Below, in pieces: positions 33,593 to 42,926 of a stretch of 64,000 nucleotides of DNA. The translations under genes were made by a program, and so were the position numbers. The notes beneath the pieces are model-generated. The model was not told the origin of the DNA, did not search any database, and worked only from the letters and a program-made list of their open reading frames with translations. The stretch is taken from the NCBI GenBank assembly GCA_012520375.1, contig JAAYOH010000099.1, forward strand, positions 1-64,000, given 5' to 3'. This DNA is from Clostridiales bacterium (GTDB taxonomy: Bacteria; Bacillota; Clostridia; Christensenellales; Aristaeellaceae). The stretch's first letter is position 1; each line of letters begins with the position of its first letter.

Positions 33593-35413
33593 TTAAGCCT
33601 CCTTTCTCAGTGTAATTGTCACCGAGCTGCCACCCTCGTCCAAATTACTGATAACCATTCGGCATTCGGGATCATAATAGAATCGCAGGCGATTAATGAT
33701 ACTTTGAATGCCAAAGCTGCGCTTATCTCCCACTTCTTCATCGTGTATCCGGTCGAAATCTCGTAAGGCCTCTTTTGAAAAGCCTTTCCCATTGTCACAC
33801 ACTCTGATTTTCAAATATTCTCCGCTCTGTGTGCAATCTACGCTGATTTTGCCTGGATATTCACACTCCCTAATCCCATGTTCAAGCGAGTTTTCTACCA
33901 GTGGTTGTACGATCAACTTGGGTACCAGCACATCACGGCATGCTTCCTCAAAGTTGATATGAAACGCAAAGTTATCACGGAAACGAATCTTTTGAATGGT
34001 CAAATAGTAATTTATTATGTTCATCTCTTGCTCGAGCGTGATCAACATCTGTTCCCCACTCAGACAAGCCCGGTAGAACCGCCCAAGTGTTCGTGTCATG
34101 TGTAGCGCTTGGGAGTTATAACCAAGAGTAATTAATGCATGTATGTTGTCCAGGGTATTATACAAAAAATGTGGTTGTATTTGCTGTTGAATCGCCATGA
34201 ACTCAAATCGTCGCTTTTGTTGTTGCTCTCGTTTGTTTTCCAAAATCAAATAATCTATTCGCTCCATCATTCCGTTGAACACATGTGACAGCAGACTAAT
34301 CTCATCTCTTCCGGATTCATCCGCCCTCAGCGTTATTTCGCCTTCTCCGACCCGCTCCATTGTGCGCGATAAATCAGTGAGCGGACGCAGTATACTTCTG
34401 CTCATCAAAAATATTGGCACAAGCGCCATCAAAATGCACAGGCCTCCGATAAAGCATATCTGGATAAAAGCTAACCGATTTTCATGAACGATTTCTTCAA
34501 AGGGAAAATGCACAACGGCCGTCCAACCGTAGTCGCTTAGTTGTTTCATCAGTGAAAGATATGTAGATGATTTGCCAAGGCTCAGCCAACCAAATTTACG
34601 GCACATACCTGTATCCTGGTATTCTTCATTCAATCTCGTGTAGATTTGTTTTTTATCTTGTGATGAGATTACATAATTGTTGGCATCTATCACACAAAAA
34701 GACGTGCCGTTTGAAGATATGGCATCTGACAGGATTGAAGCAATCGTAGTTTCCAGAATATCGATCTGTAGAATCCCCACAATGTCGGTGGTTGTATAAG
34801 AAATGATTGGACGGTACATCGTAATCAGGTTAGTTGGACCCCTGTACCGAAGATAATTCACCTTTCGCGTATTGATTACCTTGACTCGGTTTTTGTACTC
34901 CAGTTTTTCATAGGGAAACCGCACGGGTTTTTCTCCAGTCTTTGCATACTGCTCAATATCGACACCAGATGTTCCATAGATGCGTTCATCGCAGAAGTAT
35001 ATTATGATGTTTGCTATGTATTCGGAATTTTGCAAAAGGTAGTTGAGGTCATCTTTCAGGATAGAACCATAATCGTACGCTTCGGCTGCAGTAAGTGTTT
35101 CTATGTTTGTCAGCCGCTGTAATGTGCTGTTGATTACTGCGAGGCGGGAAATGGATTCAGCCTTCTTCATCAATGCATCTACTTGATTAACAGCAAGTGT
35201 AACGCTGTTTTCTTTTTCCCTGACTGTCATACCGACCAGAATCCTTGAATACAGCACAAACGAGCCAAACACAAGTATTCCTGCTACGATCAATGTAAGA
35301 CAAAAATATGTGAGGAATAATCTGGTTTTCATGGATGTTCCGTGCTTTTTCCAAATGCGTCTCTTATTGCCTTTTCTTTTGAGGCATACTGTCGGCTCCT
35401 GCGCCAACGCCAT
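33593..35413 (-). CDS. Sensor histidine kinase, YesM type, 606 aa
   Basis: A first transmembrane helix (~33-55), an extracellular Cache-like sensor (~60-310), a second helix (~325-345), a HAMP domain (~350-400), the YesM-type histidine block QPHFLYNTLDNIHAL (~437-451) and an ATPase domain with N-S-L-E-H-G-I and D-N-G-K-G-F boxes. It senses an extracellular sugar or the loaded binding protein and phosphorylates the YesN partner. The start is ambiguous: ATG 35413, or ATG 35332, which gives the usual short cytoplasmic lead before helix 1. Confidence 0.92.
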   Translation of the reverse strand: MALAQEPTVCLKRKGNKRRIWKKHGTSMKTRLFLTYFCLTLIVAGILVFGSFVLYSRILVGMTVREKENSVTLAVNQVDALMKKAESISRLAVINSTLQRLTNIETLTAAEAYDYGSILKDDLNYLLQNSEYIANIIIYFCDERIYGTSGVDIEQYAKTGEKPVRFPYEKLEYKNRVKVINTRKVNYLRYRGPTNLITMYRPIISYTTTDIVGILQIDILETTIASILSDAISSNGTSFCVIDANNYVISSQDKKQIYTRLNEEYQDTGMCRKFGWLSLGKSSTYLSLMKQLSDYGWTAVVHFPFEEIVHENRLAFIQICFIGGLCILMALVPIFLMSRSILRPLTDLSRTMERVGEGEITLRADESGRDEISLLSHVFNGMMERIDYLILENKREQQQKRRFEFMAIQQQIQPHFLYNTLDNIHALITLGYNSQALHMTRTLGRFYRACLSGEQMLITLEQEMNIINYYLTIQKIRFRDNFAFHINFEEACRDVLVPKLIVQPLVENSLEHGIRECEYPGKISVDCTQSGEYLKIRVCDNGKGFSKEALRDFDRIHDEEVGDKRSFGIQSIINRLRFYYDPECRMVISNLDEGGSSVTITLRKEA

Positions 35414-35536
35414 ATCCTAGCCCCCGATCACCTTCGCCAATTCTATACCGGAGTCTTCAAAACAGTTTGGACATGTTTCGTATGATAGTTCGCAGCCCAC
35501 ACCCTGCCCGGCAACCTATGTTACTCCTCGTTTCAT

Positions 35537-35566
35537 ATTTTACCACAGGTATTCCGACAGCGTCAA
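35537..35566 (-). promoter_or_regulatory. Promoter of the kinase/regulator pair
   Basis: Minus strand TTGACG (35566-35561), 18-nt spacer, TAAAAT (35542-35537), ~125 nt before the longer kinase start. Confidence 0.7.
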
Positions 35567-35648
35567 GCAACTCAACGATTCTTCCCAGGACAATCGGAGC
35601 AGAATTTCAACAAGTCGTCTTCCCCGCCGTTCGTCGGACATCTTTCCC

Positions 35649-36887
35649 TCACCTGTACATCATCTCCGGCATCCGCACGCTGTGCCGGCCGTCGTCGGGC
35701 ACAGGCAGATCCTCCAGCAGGGAGGCGGCCCGGATGGCGTCCTTGCCGAAACGGGCGCGGATCTCCTCGATGGCTCCCTCCAGCCTTTCCCGCCGCATGC
35801 GCCCCTCGGCGTCCCCGAAGGCATCCAACTGCATCGTTTCCCCCACCCGTTCCAATTTGTGGGTGGACAGGACGACGGCCCGGACGGGCATATCCCAACG
35901 GTAGTTCTTTTCGAACAGCGACCAGCCCGCCCGGGCGATCTCCAGGGGGCTTTGGGTGGGAAAGGGCAGCTGCCTTTGCAGCCGGATGCCCTCCAGATCA
36001 TTTTTCCGGATGGCAATCCCCGCTCCGTTGGCGGCCAGCCCGTTTTTCCGCAGCCTGTGCCCGATGTCCTGGGACAATTCCAGCATGACCCGCCACACGT
36101 CATCGTCCTCGTGCAGGTCGCGGCTGCAGGTGATGCCATGGCTGAGGGATTTGAGGGGCGCCTGAAAGCCGTCGGGCATCACCCGGGACTCGTCCAGCCC
36201 GTTGGCGAGTATCCACAGGCTGTGTCCGTTTTTGCCCAGCCAGCTGCGCAGCAGCCCGGGATCGCAGGCCGCCAGCTGCCCGATGGTGTGTACGTTGCGC
36301 CGCATCAGCTTCTGCGCGGTGTGAGCACCTACGAAGATGAGTTCGGACACCGGCAAGGGCCAAACCCGCTCTTTCCAGTTGTCTTCCCCCAGCACGGTCA
36401 CCGCGTCCGGCTTTTTCATGTCGCTGCCCAGTTTGGCCAACACCTTGTTGAAGGACACCCCGATGGACACGGTGATGCCCAGCTCTTCCCGCACCCGAAG
36501 GCGGATCTCCTGGGCGATCCGTTCCCCCGAGCCATGCAGCGCCCCGCTGTCCGTCACGTCCAGCCAGCATTCGTCCATCCCGTAGGGCTCCACCAGGTTG
36601 GTGTACTCCAGGTAGATCTCCTTCAGCAGGCCGGAAAATTTCACGTATTGGTCGTAATGGGGCGGCACGAGGATGAGCCCGGGACAGGCCCGCCGGGCCT
36701 CGTGATTGGCCTGGCCCGTCTTGACCCCCGCCCGCTTGGCCGCCTCGCTCTTGGCCAGCACGATGCCGTGGCGCTCCTCCGCGCATCCGCACACCGCTAC
36801 GGGCCTTCCCCGCAGGGAAGGATCCAGCAGCATCTCCACCGCCGCGTAAAAACAATTGGCATCGCTGTGCAGGATGGCCCGCCGCAT
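35649..36887 (-). CDS. dinB: DNA polymerase IV (Y-family), 412 aa
   Basis: Y-family polymerase: LHSDANCFYAAVEMLLDPSL (metal site I and steric region, residues ~5-24), YGMDECWLDVT (~100-110, the catalytic Asp-Glu), GVSFNKVLAKLGSDMKKPDA, then helix-hairpin-helix and little-finger domains. It performs low-fidelity bypass synthesis at lesions. ATG 36887 has GGGGAGGGG at 6 nt. Stand-alone gene. The C-terminal clamp-binding peptide is not obvious. Confidence 0.93.
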   Translation of the reverse strand: MRRAILHSDANCFYAAVEMLLDPSLRGRPVAVCGCAEERHGIVLAKSEAAKRAGVKTGQANHEARRACPGLILVPPHYDQYVKFSGLLKEIYLEYTNLVEPYGMDECWLDVTDSGALHGSGERIAQEIRLRVREELGITVSIGVSFNKVLAKLGSDMKKPDAVTVLGEDNWKERVWPLPVSELIFVGAHTAQKLMRRNVHTIGQLAACDPGLLRSWLGKNGHSLWILANGLDESRVMPDGFQAPLKSLSHGITCSRDLHEDDDVWRVMLELSQDIGHRLRKNGLAANGAGIAIRKNDLEGIRLQRQLPFPTQSPLEIARAGWSLFEKNYRWDMPVRAVVLSTHKLERVGETMQLDAFGDAEGRMRRERLEGAIEEIRARFGKDAIRAASLLEDLPVPDDGRHSVRMPEMMYR

Positions 36888-37165
36888 CCCTATCCCCTCC
36901 CCATCTCCTTCATTCCTTCGATTTTTCATGAAGTTCAACTTCTTGATTTGCATTGTAATGCATCTATCCTTCATTGTCAAGCGTTATTTCCCGTTCTCCG
37001 CTCATATCCCCTCCTGCATCCGATTTGGGCGATTTCTCATTCCCGTCACATTTAGTTCAGAATGCTTCCACCATATCTGCACAGCAAATGGTATAATGTA
37101 CATAGGCGATCAGGATCGCTGTTTCCGCAGCCCCCCTTCGCCGATTTCCTCCAAGGAGGCTGGGT

Positions 37166-40100
37166 ATGCTTTCCAAATTTTCCGTCAAAAAGCCCTACAC
37201 CGTGGTGGTGGGCATTTTGTTGGCCTTGGCTCTGGGGATCATCTCCTTCGTCAGCATGAGCACCGACCTGCTGCCGAGCATGAACATGCCCTACGTCGTG
37301 GTATATACCACCTACATCGGCGCCACCCCCGAGCGGGTGGAGTCCGAGGTCACCCGACCCATGGAGGCCGCCTTTTCTACCCTGTCCGACATCAAATCCA
37401 TCAATTCCACTTCATCGGATAACGTCTCCGTCATCACCATGGAGTTTTCCGGTGGCGCGAACATGGACGGCGCTCTCATCGAGATCTCCTCCAAGATCGA
37501 CCTGCTTCGGGGCACATGGAACGATTCCGTGGACTCTCCGGTGGTCATGAAACTGAATCCCGACATGCTGCCCATCAGCGTGGCCTCGGTGTCCATGGAA
37601 GATTCCGACCTGCACCAGCTGTCCGACTTCGTCAACGATACCCTGGTGCCCCGGCTGGAGGGCATCGACGGCGTGGCCTCGGTGAATGTTTCCGGCGCCG
37701 TGGAGGAGTCGGTGCGCATCACCATCGACGAGGACCGGATCGATATCGTCAACAGTCTGATCCTCAAAGACGTGGACGCCGAGCTGGCAAAGGTGGAGCA
37801 GGAGCTGAAGGATGCCCAGCAACAGTTGTCCGACGGCAAGCGCACTTTGGCTTCCAAGCGGCGCAGCACCCTCAAACAGATCGACGACATGCTGAAACAG
37901 ATGAACGAGGACACCCTGACAGGGGCCGTAAATGAGCTGGTCGCACAACGCGATCAGCTGCAACAGCAACTGAACCAGGTAGAGGCGGGGCTGGATGCCC
38001 TGGATTCCCTGGCCTCCCTCACCCCCGAACAGCAGGCCCAGCTGGAAGCCCTGCACACCCAGCTCGCCCAGTTGCAGCAGCAGAAGGCCGCACTGGAGGC
38101 CCAGCGGGACGCCCTGGATGCCGCGCAGTTCGACCCCGACGCCCAGGCCGCCCTGGAGGATGCCCGCACCCGCCGCGCCGCATTGGTGGAGCAGCGGGAC
38201 GGCTATGCCGCTTACATCGACGAACAGCAGATGCGGGACCCCGCCGCCCTCAACCAGCGTATCCAGGCGCTGTCCGCAGTCATCACTGCCCAAGAGCAAC
38301 AGCTTGGCCAGGTGAACGGGCAGATCGCGAACAAAAACCAGGCCCTCGCCCAGCTGAACCAGGACATCGCGGAATTGGAACAGCAGATCGCGGAGCTTGA
38401 AGCCACCCCCTCCCCGGATCCAACCCCCGGCTCTTCCCAGGATCCGGGGACCGGCTCTACGCCCGATCCCTCGCAGGAACCGGGGACCGATACCACACCC
38501 GACCCTTCCCAGGAACCGGGGGCCGGCTCCTCTCCCGATCCTTCTCAGGATCCGGGGGCAGACGCCACGCCCGATCCTTCTCAGGATCCGGGTACGGGAA
38601 CCACCCCCGACCCTTCTCAACCCCCCCAAGGCAATAGTACACTGAGCCCTTCCCAGGATCCGGGGGCAGACGCCACGCCCGATCCCTCTCAGGAACCGGG
38701 GACCGATACTGCCCCCAGCCCTTCCCAGACCCCCGAAGGCAACGACGCCTTGAACGCTTCACAGGAACCGGGAGCCGATACCACGCCCGATCCTTCTCAG
38801 GAGCCGCAAGGCGATATCACACCCGATCCCTCGCAGGAGCCGGGGGCCGACGCCACGCCCGATCCCTCGCAGGAACCAGAGGCCGACGCCACCCCGGATC
38901 CCTCTCAGGCCCCCGACGCAGGGACCACCCCGGATCCCTCGCAGGCCCCGGAAACAGGTGCCACGCCCGGCCCCTCTCAGGCCCCGGAAGCCGATCCCAC
39001 CGCTCGGCCTTCCTCTGCCCCCGAACAGGCCCCCGCCGCCCACCACACTACCTTCCCCCTCTTCGAACAGGCGGCCATGGCAGCGTCCCCCACCATCGAG
39101 TCCCTCCGGCTGGAGCTGGAGAATCTCATCAGCCAGCGGACCGCTCTGCAGCAAGAGCTGGATAACCTGAACGCCCATAAAGGGGATCTGGAAAGCTCTC
39201 TGGAACAAAACCGGGCGACCCTCGCGAGCTATCAGGCTACCCTGGATCAGTTGATCGCCTCCGGCAGCGGCGAGGACACGAGCCTCCGGGTGCAGGAATC
39301 CCAGCGGCAGATCGACCGCCTGAACGGGGAGATCGCCCAGGTGGACCAGGAAATCGCCAGCCTGGAGGCAGGCCTTCTCACCGATGCGGAGCGGGATGCC
39401 CAAAAAGCCCAGATCCAGCAGCAGATCGACCAGGTGGATGCCGCCATTTCAGCCATCACCAGTTCCGAGGCCTACCAGATGCTGGCCCTGGCCGCGGACG
39501 AAGACGCCTACAACCGGCAATACGCCGAACTCACCCAAGCCAGGGCCCAACTGTCCCAGGGCATTGCCCAGATGGACGTTCTGATCGATAAGCTTCAAAG
39601 CGGCATCATCCCTGCGGGCTTCGTGGAGGGTGTGGACGAGGATACCCCAATGGCGGAAGCCGAGGAAAAGCTGCGGGCGGGCCGCTCCGCTGCCCTGGCC
39701 GCCTTCGCGGACGCGGCTGCCAAGCTGCAGGAAGCAGAGGAGGAACTGGCAAAAGGCCGGAGCGAATTCTATGAAAAGCGGGACGAGGCCCTGGAGGACG
39801 CAGGCATCGACGGCATCATCACCATGGAAATGGTGGCGGGCCTGGTGGCTGCACAGAACTTCTCCATGCCCGCGGGCTACGTCGGCCAGGGCGACGAAGA
39901 ATACATGGTCCGGGTGGGCGAGGAATTCGCCTCCCTGGACGAATTGCGCCGCATGCGCCTTTTCTCCCTGGATCTGGACAGCATCGACATCGTGTCCCTG
40001 AGCGACGTGGCTCAGGTAGACATCCTGGACAACGCGGACGAGGTCTTCACCAAGGTGAACGGCGCGGACGGGCTCATGCTGTCCTTCCAGAGGCAGAGCA

Positions 40101-42361
40101 TCCACTCCACCGCCGACGTAGCAGAGCGCATCACCGACACCTTCCGGCAGCTGGAAACAGAGTTTCCTGGTCTGGACTTCGTGGAGCTCATGAACCAGGG
40201 CGATTACATCGACATGATGGTAGAGTCGGTGATGAGCAACATGATCTACGGCGCGGTGCTGGCAGTGCTGGTGCTCTTTGTCTTCCTGCTGGACATCCGC
40301 CCCACCCTGATCGTGGCCCTGTCCATCCCCATCAGCGTGCTCATGACCTTTGTCTGCATGTACTTCACCGGCATCACCCTGAACGTGCTGTCCCTGGCTG
40401 GATTGGCCCTGGGCATCGGCATGCTGGTGGACAACTCCATCGTGGCCATCGAAAACATTTACCGGCTCCGCAACGAGGAGCACATGCCCGTATTGCAGGC
40501 CTGCGTGGAGGGCGTCCGGCAGATCTCCGGGGCGCTTTTCTCCTCCACCCTCACCACGATCTGCGTCTTCCTGCCCGTGATCTTTGTAGAGGGCATGACC
40601 AGGGACCTATTCGGCGACATCGGCCTGACCATCGCCTATTCCCTGCTGTCCAGCCTTTTGGTGGCCATGACCGTGGTGCCCACCATGGCGGCGGGTGTCC
40701 TGCGCAAGTCCAAGCCCAGCAAGGAGCGCTTTGCCAACGCCCTGCGCAGGGGGTATACCGTCCTGCTCCGGGGCGCCCTGAAGGCCCGCTGGTTGGTACT
40801 GCTGCTGGCTGTCGCCCTCCTGGGCTACAGCGTCCACGAGGTGCTCCAGATGAGCATGTCCTTCTTGCCCGACGTCTCCTCGCCCCAGATGACCGCCATC
40901 CTCACCTTCGAAGAGGATAGCCCCGAAAGCGCCAAGAAGAAGCAGGCCATGGACCTCATGGATGCCATGCTCCAGGTGCCCTCGGTGGATTCCATCGGCA
41001 TGACCACCGGAGCCATGATCGGGGTCAGCGCTTCCGAAAGCAGCCTTGGGGACACCCTCAACTACTACATCGTTGTAGACAAAGACGCGGAGCGCAGCAA
41101 CGTCGAGATCGGCCGGGACCTGCTCCAGTGCGGCAAGGATGCCGGACTGGACCTGGATGTGCAAACCAACAACATGGACATCACCATGCTCAGCGGTTCC
41201 GGCATCGCCATCGACATCACCGGCAGCGACCTGAACACCCTGCGCAGCATCGCCCTCGAAATCGCCGAACTTGCCTCCACAGTGGAGGGCGCGGGCAAGA
41301 TCTCCGACGGCCTGGAGAAAACCGTCCCCGAGATGTCCGTGGTGGTGGACAAGGACGCCGCCAACGCCGAGAAACTCACCGTAGCCCAAGTCTTCCAGTT
41401 TCTGGCCGCCAAGCTGGCGGATCCCCAGGAGATCACAGACATCACCATCACCGGCAAAGAGTATCCGGTGCGGGTCGTGGAGGGAAAAAACCTGACCCTG
41501 ACCCAGGCAGACCTGGAGCATCTGGAGATCGAGGTGGAGAGCGAGGATTCGGCCAAGATGGTGCGCGTCGGGGACATCGCCGATGTGAACGAAAGCCTGA
41601 GCATGGCCAGCATTTCCCGCCGCGCCCAGCAGCGCAGCGTCACGGTCACCGTGTTCGCCGCCGAGGGCTATGCCCTGTCCAAGGTCAGCGATGCACTCAG
41701 TGAAAAGCTGGAGGGTTACACGCCTCCGGAAGGCTATACGGTATCCCTGTCCGGCGAAAACGAAATGACTCTGGACATTATAGGCGACCTGATGAAAGTG
41801 GTCCTCGTCGCCCTGCTGTTCATCTTCCTGATCATGGTGGCCCAGTTCCAGTCCTTCAAGTCCCCCTTCATCGTCATGTTCACCATTCCCCTGGCTTTTA
41901 CCGGCGGCCTGCTGAGCCTGTTGGCCGGCGGGATGGACCTGTCCGTGGTGGCCATCGTGGGCTTCCTGCTGTTGTTCGGCGTGGTGGTAAACAACGGCAT
42001 CGTGTTCGTGGAAACCGTCAACCAGCTGCGCATCGGGGGCATGGAAAAGCGGGAAGCCATCCTGGAAACCGGCCGCATACGCTTACGCCCCATCCTGATG
42101 ACCGCCCTCACCACCATCCTGGGCATGGCTCTGACGGCCCTTGGCAGGGGCATGGGTGCCGAGTTGATGCAGCCCATGGCCGTCGTTTCCGCGGGCGGGT
42201 TGATCTACGCCACCTTCATGACCCTGTTCATCGTGCCCATCCTGTACGATATAATCATGGGCAAAAAATTGAAGGCCCGGGAAATCGAGATGATCCGGGA
42301 ATCCGCCGGGCTGCGCAGCGACGAAGAAGTCCTGGCCGCCCCCGACAAGTTTGTCGCCTGA
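37166..42361 (+). CDS. RND-family exporter (HAE1/SwrC-like) with giant coiled-coil insertion, 1731 aa
   Basis: The ends are a normal AcrB/SwrC-like permease: TM1 at ~12-32, porter segments, TM2-6 with the proton-relay helix GLALGIGMLVDNSIVAIENI (~1082-1101, D-N in place of the AcrB D-D), and a second half with VVALLFIFLIMVAQFQSFK and final helices. The unusual part is an insertion from ~205 to ~882 in the first porter (PN2) region, between E-S-V-R-I-T-I-D-E-D-R and M-E-M-V-A-G-L-V-A-A-Q. It consists of a coiled coil (~205-410), seventeen 12-residue P/S/Q repeats (420-623) and a second coiled coil (~645-880). The usual length is 1000-1050 aa. AAGGAGG is at 6 nt. A TATAAT at 37092-37097 may belong to its promoter. 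No membrane-fusion partner is nearby. Confidence 0.9.
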   Translation: MLSKFSVKKPYTVVVGILLALALGIISFVSMSTDLLPSMNMPYVVVYTTYIGATPERVESEVTRPMEAAFSTLSDIKSINSTSSDNVSVITMEFSGGANMDGALIEISSKIDLLRGTWNDSVDSPVVMKLNPDMLPISVASVSMEDSDLHQLSDFVNDTLVPRLEGIDGVASVNVSGAVEESVRITIDEDRIDIVNSLILKDVDAELAKVEQELKDAQQQLSDGKRTLASKRRSTLKQIDDMLKQMNEDTLTGAVNELVAQRDQLQQQLNQVEAGLDALDSLASLTPEQQAQLEALHTQLAQLQQQKAALEAQRDALDAAQFDPDAQAALEDARTRRAALVEQRDGYAAYIDEQQMRDPAALNQRIQALSAVITAQEQQLGQVNGQIANKNQALAQLNQDIAELEQQIAELEATPSPDPTPGSSQDPGTGSTPDPSQEPGTDTTPDPSQEPGAGSSPDPSQDPGADATPDPSQDPGTGTTPDPSQPPQGNSTLSPSQDPGADATPDPSQEPGTDTAPSPSQTPEGNDALNASQEPGADTTPDPSQEPQGDITPDPSQEPGADATPDPSQEPEADATPDPSQAPDAGTTPDPSQAPETGATPGPSQAPEADPTARPSSAPEQAPAAHHTTFPLFEQAAMAASPTIESLRLELENLISQRTALQQELDNLNAHKGDLESSLEQNRATLASYQATLDQLIASGSGEDTSLRVQESQRQIDRLNGEIAQVDQEIASLEAGLLTDAERDAQKAQIQQQIDQVDAAISAITSSEAYQMLALAADEDAYNRQYAELTQARAQLSQGIAQMDVLIDKLQSGIIPAGFVEGVDEDTPMAEAEEKLRAGRSAALAAFADAAAKLQEAEEELAKGRSEFYEKRDEALEDAGIDGIITMEMVAGLVAAQNFSMPAGYVGQGDEEYMVRVGEEFASLDELRRMRLFSLDLDSIDIVSLSDVAQVDILDNADEVFTKVNGADGLMLSFQRQSIHSTADVAERITDTFRQLETEFPGLDFVELMNQGDYIDMMVESVMSNMIYGAVLAVLVLFVFLLDIRPTLIVALSIPISVLMTFVCMYFTGITLNVLSLAGLALGIGMLVDNSIVAIENIYRLRNEEHMPVLQACVEGVRQISGALFSSTLTTICVFLPVIFVEGMTRDLFGDIGLTIAYSLLSSLLVAMTVVPTMAAGVLRKSKPSKERFANALRRGYTVLLRGALKARWLVLLLAVALLGYSVHEVLQMSMSFLPDVSSPQMTAILTFEEDSPESAKKKQAMDLMDAMLQVPSVDSIGMTTGAMIGVSASESSLGDTLNYYIVVDKDAERSNVEIGRDLLQCGKDAGLDLDVQTNNMDITMLSGSGIAIDITGSDLNTLRSIALEIAELASTVEGAGKISDGLEKTVPEMSVVVDKDAANAEKLTVAQVFQFLAAKLADPQEITDITITGKEYPVRVVEGKNLTLTQADLEHLEIEVESEDSAKMVRVGDIADVNESLSMASISRRAQQRSVTVTVFAAEGYALSKVSDALSEKLEGYTPPEGYTVSLSGENEMTLDIIGDLMKVVLVALLFIFLIMVAQFQSFKSPFIVMFTIPLAFTGGLLSLLAGGMDLSVVAIVGFLLLFGVVVNNGIVFVETVNQLRIGGMEKREAILETGRIRLRPILMTALTTILGMALTALGRGMGAELMQPMAVVSAGGLIYATFMTLFIVPILYDIIMGKKLKAREIEMIRESAGLRSDEEVLAAPDKFVA
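38423..39034 (+). repeat. Seventeen 36-bp coding repeats (12-aa units)
   Basis: In-frame tandem repeat inside the RND gene. The consensus unit is TPDPSQEPGADA; units vary in positions 7 and 9-12 (e.g. DPGTGT, EPEADA, APETGA), and some are diverged (ALNASQEPGADT). The product would be an extended, proline-rich, acidic linker joining two coiled coils. Confidence 0.95.
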
Positions 42362-42374
42362 AAGGGGTATCGCC

Positions 42375-42863
42375 ATGCACATCCGAAAAGCCCTTGAAAT
42401 CGACCTGCCCCGCATCATGGAGATCTATGCCGGCGCCCGCCGTTTCATGGCCGCCCAGGGCAATCCCCGCCAGTGGGGCGCCACCAACTGGCCGCCGGAG
42501 GAACTGATCCGGGAAGATATCCGCCGGGGCGCCTGCCATGTGTGCCAGGAGGAAGGCCGGATCGTCGCCGTCTTTTTCTTCGCACCGGGCCCGGATCCAA
42601 CCTACCGGGTCATCCACGAGGGCGCATGGGCAGCAGACACCCCCTACGGCGTGGTCCATCGCATCGCCTCGGACGGCACCGTGAAGGGTGCAGGCTCCTT
42701 TTGCATCCACTGGGCTTATGGGCAGTGCGGACACCTGCGCATGGATACCCACCCCGACAACGCCCCCATGCTGCATCTGCTCCCCGCCCTGGGCTTCACA
42801 CGCCGGGGCATCATCTACGTGGAGGAGGACGACGAGCCCCGGATCGCCTTCGAAAAGATCTGA
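42375..42863 (+). CDS. GNAT-family N-acetyltransferase, 162 aa
   Basis: Starts MHIRKALEIDLPRIMEIYAG, the typical GNAT alpha1 entry; the C-terminal part has H-L-R-M-D-T-H-P-D-N-A-P-M-L-H-L-L-P-A-L-G-F (acetyl-CoA binding region and the conserved L-G-F). The usual Q/R-x-x-G-x-G/A loop is weakly kept (YGQCGHLRMD), which is common in distant members. Substrate unknown. ATG 42375, AAGGGG at 7 nt, 13 nt after the RND stop, so probably co-transcribed with it. Confidence 0.8.
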   Translation: MHIRKALEIDLPRIMEIYAGARRFMAAQGNPRQWGATNWPPEELIREDIRRGACHVCQEEGRIVAVFFFAPGPDPTYRVIHEGAWAADTPYGVVHRIASDGTVKGAGSFCIHWAYGQCGHLRMDTHPDNAPMLHLLPALGFTRRGIIYVEEDDEPRIAFEKI

Positions 42864-42872
42864 ATAAACGCC

Positions 42873-42918
42873 AAAAAGCCGCTGCGCTCCCGGCCCCAGG
42901 GAAATGCAGCGGCTTTTT
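42873..42918. terminator. Bidirectional terminator
   Basis: A long hairpin (AAAAAGCCGCTGC/GCAGCGGCTTTTT) with a T run on both strands lies between the convergent GNAT and NhaC genes and can serve both. Confidence 0.9.
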
Positions 42919-42926
42919 CGATGGGC

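Noticed and set aside
35682-37055. 457-codon frame antisense to the Y-family polymerase
   Set aside because: The minus-strand polymerase has all catalytic motifs; the antisense frame has none.
38423-39034. Considered as a CRISPR-like array because of the 36-bp period
   Set aside because: The units are contiguous, without unique spacers, in frame and translated inside a long conserved gene.
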